NCBI GenBank assembly: GCA_949093475.1
Contig: CARXAY010000011.1
Coordinates: 2,413 to 14,799 of the forward strand
Direction: 5' to 3'
Length of the DNA: 12,387 bases
Source of the DNA: an uncultured Oscillospiraceae bacterium
GTDB lineage: Bacteria; Bacillota; Clostridia; Oscillospirales; Oscillospiraceae
Below the pieces are notes generated by a model, which searched no databases, was not told where the DNA came from, and saw only the letters and a program-made list of their open reading frames with translations. Positions 12,306-12,387 of this stretch are shown piece after piece; the stretch's first letter is position 1; each line of letters starts with the position of its first letter. Position numbers and translations under genes: made by a program.

Positions 12306-12387
12306 ATGGCAACGATGAAGCAGACGGTCTATCATGGAACAACGGAGAAAGCAGCACAGGACATTGTAAAAACCCAGGAAATATGGG
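12306..12387 (+). CDS. 5' end of a YHGTT-motif protein (possible ADP-ribosyltransferase fold)
   Basis: The frame is open to the window edge, 27 residues visible: MATMKQTVYHGTTEKAAQDIVKTQE and onward. The pattern V-YHGTT--AA--I is typical of the first strand and helix of several ADP-ribosyltransferase-like families, in which the His of the YHGT motif contacts NAD. Only this edge is visible, so the family call is tentative. ATG 12306 is 12 bases after AGGG at 12291-12294; ATG 12302 in another frame is also open to the end but gives an unremarkable sequence. ATG 12315 is an alternative start in the same frame. Confidence 0.5.
   Translation, partial: MATMKQTVYHGTTEKAAQDIVKTQEIW

Noticed and set aside
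1..12387. CRISPR array, rRNA or insertion sequence
   Set aside because: No regularly spaced repeats, no rRNA signature sequences, and no transposase or terminal inverted repeats were seen. The only recombinase is the tyrosine integrase.

Overview
The window joins two kinds of DNA. Positions 1 to about 3670 look like the chromosome of a GC-rich Clostridia member, probably an Oscillospirales gut bacterium. This is inferred from the C- and G-rich third codon positions, the strong AGGAGG-type ribosome binding sites, the consensus sigma-A promoters, and the gene set (an SpoVK/CbxX-type AAA ATPase, a Cof-type HAD phosphatase, a cold-shock protein, and nagB-nagA). The species cannot be named from the sequence alone. 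From about 3717 to the end, base composition and codon use are visibly more balanced, and the genes are accessory ones headed by a tyrosine integrase.

Layout of the chromosomal part: the 3' end of an AAA ATPase gene overlaps by 4 bases a HAD phosphatase gene. A cold-shock gene follows, with its own near-consensus promoter and a terminator-like hairpin in its leader. A shared, convergent terminator separates it from the minus-strand operon nagB-nagA (amino-sugar catabolism), whose promoter lies at about 3559-3587. Upstream of that promoter is a 15-bp-stem terminator, then the 3' half of a tRNA-Gly(CCC) on the minus strand. The 5' half of this tRNA is missing: homology to a tRNA stops just past the anticodon stem, and an integrase gene begins about 200 bases further on. 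I read this as the left attachment site of an integrative element.

Layout of the element: (i) integrase, behind a perfect TTGACA-N17-TATAAT promoter. (ii) A two-gene unit with a small protein carrying two helix-hairpin-helix folds like the RNA polymerase alpha C-terminal domain, plus an unknown 135-residue protein; its leader holds a promoter and then a terminator hairpin before the start codon. (iii) A surface or secretion block: a short type I signal peptidase, a 60-residue single-TM protein, and a large secreted transglutaminase-like protein with two copper-amine-oxidase-N-like repeats. (iv) An Abi_2/AbiF-family abortive-infection protein with a HEPN-type RN(x3)H motif, facing a convergent single-TM protein gene whose reading frame runs through its own apparent terminator. 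(v) A secreted thioester-domain (TQXA-type) protein with no cell-wall anchor. (vi) The start of an open frame beginning with a YHGTT motif, cut off by the window end.

The most interesting parts are the stand-alone alpha-CTD-like protein with its attenuator-like leader, and the pairing of signal peptidase, transglutaminase-like enzyme and anchorless thioester protein. The second set could form a covalent surface-attachment or cross-linking system carried as cargo. The AbiF gene and the YHGTT frame suggest the element also carries defence or toxin genes. The right end of the element is not in the window, and functional links between the cargo genes are inference from proximity.
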